DNA of 5,914 bases, taken from the NCBI GenBank assembly GCA_021807465.1, contig JAKBCX010000118.1, forward strand, positions 1 to 5,914, given 5' to 3'. The stretch comes from Pseudomonadota bacterium. Its GTDB lineage: Bacteria > Pseudomonadota > Alphaproteobacteria > Acetobacterales > Acetobacteraceae. Positions within the stretch are counted from its first letter, which is position 1; each line of letters opens with the position of its first letter. The notes below the pieces were generated by a model. That model made no database searches. It worked only from the letters and a program-made list of their open reading frames with translations, and had not been told where the DNA came from. The translations under genes were made by a program, and so were the position numbers. Below, in pieces: positions 3,752 through 5,914 of this stretch.

Positions 3752-5914
3752 CTATTGTGCGGCTACCGGGGCCTCTGCAAGGGCTGAAAGCAGCTGCATC
3801 AGCGCCGCGGCCGGCATGGGGCGGTGGAAAAGATAGCCCTGCGCCTCGGCACAGCCATAAGATAAGAGCAACGCCGCCTGCTCCTCGGTCTCTACACCTT
3901 CGGCGGTCACCACCATGTTCATGCGCTCAGCCAGGCCAATAATGGCCAGGATGATCGAGCTGTCATCCTTCTCGTAGCCCAGATCACGGATGAAAGAGCG
4001 GTCGATCTTCACCTTGTCGAAGGGGAACCGGCGCAGATAGGACAGCGAGGAATAACCCGTCCCGAAATCATCCAGCGCAATACGCACCCCATGCTCATGC
4101 AGACTCCACAGCGCCTCCTCGGTCTGCGCCGCATGGTCCAGCATCACGGATTCAACGATTTCCAGCTCAAGCCGCCGCGGGGCAAGGCCGGTTTCGGCCA
4201 ATATGCCGTTAATACTGCTCACCAACTCGCTGTCCCGCAATTGCGAGGGGGAAAGATTGACTGCGATATTAAGTGGAACAGGCCAGGTGGCCGCATGTGC
4301 ACAGGCCTCGCGCAGCACCCATTCGCCAATCTCGCCGATTATGCCGCTCTCCTCGGCCAGCGGGATGAACTCGCCTGGGGACAGCAAGCCGCGCTCGGGG
4401 TGGTTCCAGCGGATCAGTGCCTCGGCGCCGGTTAGCTGGCGGCCGGCAAGGTCGAGCACTGGTTGATAATACAGCACGAACTCGCCCCGTGTAACGGCCC
4501 GGCGCAGGGCAGCCTGCAGGAACCGCCTTTCCTGCACCAGCTCGTCCATTGCAGGATCGTAGAGCCGGGCCACACCGCGCCCGTCCGTCTTGGCGCGGTA
4601 AAGGGCCAGGTCGGCATTCTTCATCAGCACCGCGGGCGTCGTGCCATCGGCGGGGGCCATTGTGATACCGACGCTCATACCGATCTGCACGAGCTGGCCG
4701 TCGAAATGGAACGGGCGGGCAATACGTTCGATGATCCGCTCAGCGACACGCATCGCCTCTTCCGGCTCGTCAGCAATAAGAATGGCCGCGAATTCATCAC
4801 CGCCCAGCCGCGCGGCCACGTCCATATCGCGGATGCAGCCGCGCACGCGCTCCGCCACCGCCACCAGCACAGCATCGCCAGTGGCGTGGCCCAGCGTGTC
4901 GTTAACCGTCTTGAAATTGTCGAGGTCGAGGGAAAGCAGGGCGATGCCAGTGGTTTCACACGCCTCGCACATCTGGTGCAACGTTTCCGAGAAGAGGACG
5001 CGGTTGGCGAGCTTGGTCAGGCTGTCGTGCCGGGCGAGGAAGGAAATTTGCTCCTGCTGGCGGCGCTGGCCCGTGATGTCGGACCCCACGCCATGATAAC
5101 CCGCGAAACGGCCATGCTTATCTAGGATTGGTTTGCCGGTGAGCGACCAGAAACGCTCCTCGCCCGCCACCAGCACGGGCACCACAAGGTCTCGAAAGGG
5201 CGAGCGCTCGGCAATGGTGCGGCGCAGCCGGTCCAGCGCGGCATCCTGCTGCCCCCCCTCCCCCAGCCCGAGCAGGGCTTCGGGGAAACTCCCCTCAAAA
5301 CTCTCCACAGGGCGGCGCGCCACCTGGGCCAAACGCAAACTTACTGGCTGCATACACAGCTGGGCGTCCGTCTCCCACAGCCAGTCCGAGGCGCTCTCCT
5401 CGAAATCACGCAAGAGCAGTTTGATGACGGCGGCATTCTCCTCTAGCCGGATGGCGCCGATGGCGCGCTCGTTGAGGCGTTTATTGACGTAGAGGATGCA
5501 AAAACCGGTGAGCGCCATGAAAGCGATGAGGTTCACCATGACAACCGGCTCCAGCACATTGGCGGAGAAACCGGCGATGAGGATGCCGATGGAGACCGGC
5601 ACCCAGAAACACAAGGCGCAAGCCACGGGCGCCACCATGACCGGCGTGGCAAGGCAGCCGACAAACACGCCATACAGCAAGCAAAGCTGGTCGAGATTAT
5701 GCTGCTGCATGAGTTGCACCATCAGCAATGACCAGATGATGCCAAGCACGATGAGCATGTGGCACATATCGCGCAGATAAGCCTCGGCATCGGCGCCGCT
5801 GGGCTGCTCGCGGCGCAGCCACAACCGCGCGCGCGCAATAAGGGCAAAATAATCGGCGTAGAGCAGCGCCATCAGCCCGACTCGAAGAGCGGCGCCCGGC
5901 ATGCCCCAGAAATC
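3752..5914 (-). CDS. Membrane PAS-GGDEF-EAL protein, putative diguanylate cyclase/phosphodiesterase (N-terminus probably cut off)
   Basis: This protein can be expected to make and/or degrade the second messenger c-di-GMP at the inner membrane. Numbering from the ATG read at 5902 gives 716 residues, but the frame stays open to the window edge (DFWG precedes that Met), so the true start may lie outside. About four hydrophobic segments (roughly 48-66, 72-92, 93-113, 118-139) precede a PAS-like domain (about 168-282, ending VGSDITGQRR). The GGDEF domain (about 285-450) has HDSLTKLANR, DLDNFKTVND and an exact GGDEF (367-371). The allosteric inhibitory site RxxD (Arg358, Asp361) is intact. The EAL domain (about 458-710) has EAL (494-496), NLSPSQL (549-555), EIVE (581-584), DDFGTG (611-616), KID (632-634), EGVE (668-671) and AQGY (687-690), so all key residues are present. 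Both activities are possible and the net direction cannot be read. The sensory input is unknown. It runs alone on the minus strand here. Confidence 0.93.
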   Translation of the reverse strand, partial: DFWGMPGAALRVGLMALLYADYFALIARARLWLRREQPSGADAEAYLRDMCHMLIVLGIIWSLLMVQLMQQHNLDQLCLLYGVFVGCLATPVMVAPVACALCFWVPVSIGILIAGFSANVLEPVVMVNLIAFMALTGFCILYVNKRLNERAIGAIRLEENAAVIKLLLRDFEESASDWLWETDAQLCMQPVSLRLAQVARRPVESFEGSFPEALLGLGEGGQQDAALDRLRRTIAERSPFRDLVVPVLVAGEERFWSLTGKPILDKHGRFAGYHGVGSDITGQRRQQEQISFLARHDSLTKLANRVLFSETLHQMCEACETTGIALLSLDLDNFKTVNDTLGHATGDAVLVAVAERVRGCIRDMDVAARLGGDEFAAILIADEPEEAMRVAERIIERIARPFHFDGQLVQIGMSVGITMAPADGTTPAVLMKNADLALYRAKTDGRGVARLYDPAMDELVQERRFLQAALRRAVTRGEFVLYYQPVLDLAGRQLTGAEALIRWNHPERGLLSPGEFIPLAEESGIIGEIGEWVLREACAHAATWPVPLNIAVNLSPSQLRDSELVSSINGILAETGLAPRRLELEIVESVMLDHAAQTEEALWSLHEHGVRIALDDFGTGYSSLSYLRRFPFDKVKIDRSFIRDLGYEKDDSSIILAIIGLAERMNMVVTAEGVETEEQAALLLSYGCAEAQGYLFHRPMPAAALMQLLSALAEAPVAAQ

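Noticed and set aside
4463..5125. A 220-codon plus-strand open frame opposite the GGDEF domain
   Set aside because: It lies antisense to a domain with exact catalytic motifs, has no recognisable fold and no start signal.
5900..5902. ATG at 5902 as the true start of the GGDEF-EAL protein
   Set aside because: The frame is open to the window edge, and the only purine-rich stretch (GGGG) is two bases from the ATG, too close to act as a normal ribosome binding site. I treat the N-terminus as incomplete.

Overview
The window looks like the chromosome of a moderately GC-rich alphaproteobacterium. Rhodospirillales/Acetobacteraceae is my best guess. The main support is the 41-residue ribosomal protein L36 at 3521-3646, which has the alphaproteobacterial zinc-less form (begins [11 protein letters not shown], ends KARQG). 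The membrane-bound PAS-GGDEF-EAL protein and the rhamnose-type sugar genes agree with this but are not diagnostic. Genus is inference.

Layout. (1) 1-1290, plus strand: the end of a dTDP-L-rhamnose operon. A 5'-truncated rfbC (rmlC) is followed by a complete rfbD (rmlD), joined by a 4-base ATGA overlap. (2) 1291-1509: a non-coding or leader stretch. It holds a hairpin whose T-run faces the minus strand, a sigma70-like promoter and a possible 31-codon leader ORF that ends on the start codon of the next gene. (3) 1510-2508, plus: a family 2 glycosyltransferase of the rhamnosyltransferase-like type. (4) 2515-3279, minus: a second, different family 2 glycosyltransferase, convergent with the first, with only six bases between the stop codons. 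(5) 3280-3520: a 241-bp divergent intergenic region with candidate promoters for both directions and small repeats. (6) 3521-3646, plus: rpmJ, too short for ordinary ORF listing, followed by a textbook intrinsic terminator at 3672-3697. (7) 3752 to the right edge, minus: a multi-pass membrane PAS-GGDEF-EAL protein with every catalytic motif I can check intact. Its N-terminus is probably cut off by the window edge.

How the genes fit together. RfbC and RfbD carry out the last two steps of dTDP-L-rhamnose synthesis. The plus-strand glycosyltransferase is a natural consumer of that donor, and the minus-strand one probably acts on the same or a related surface glycan. rpmJ is a stand-alone housekeeping unit that marks the edge of this polysaccharide region. 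The c-di-GMP enzyme beyond it could influence surface polysaccharide, but the sequence shows no direct link. I see no mobile element, CRISPR array, tRNA or rRNA, and no clearly new multi-gene system. The most interesting details are in the intergenic regions.
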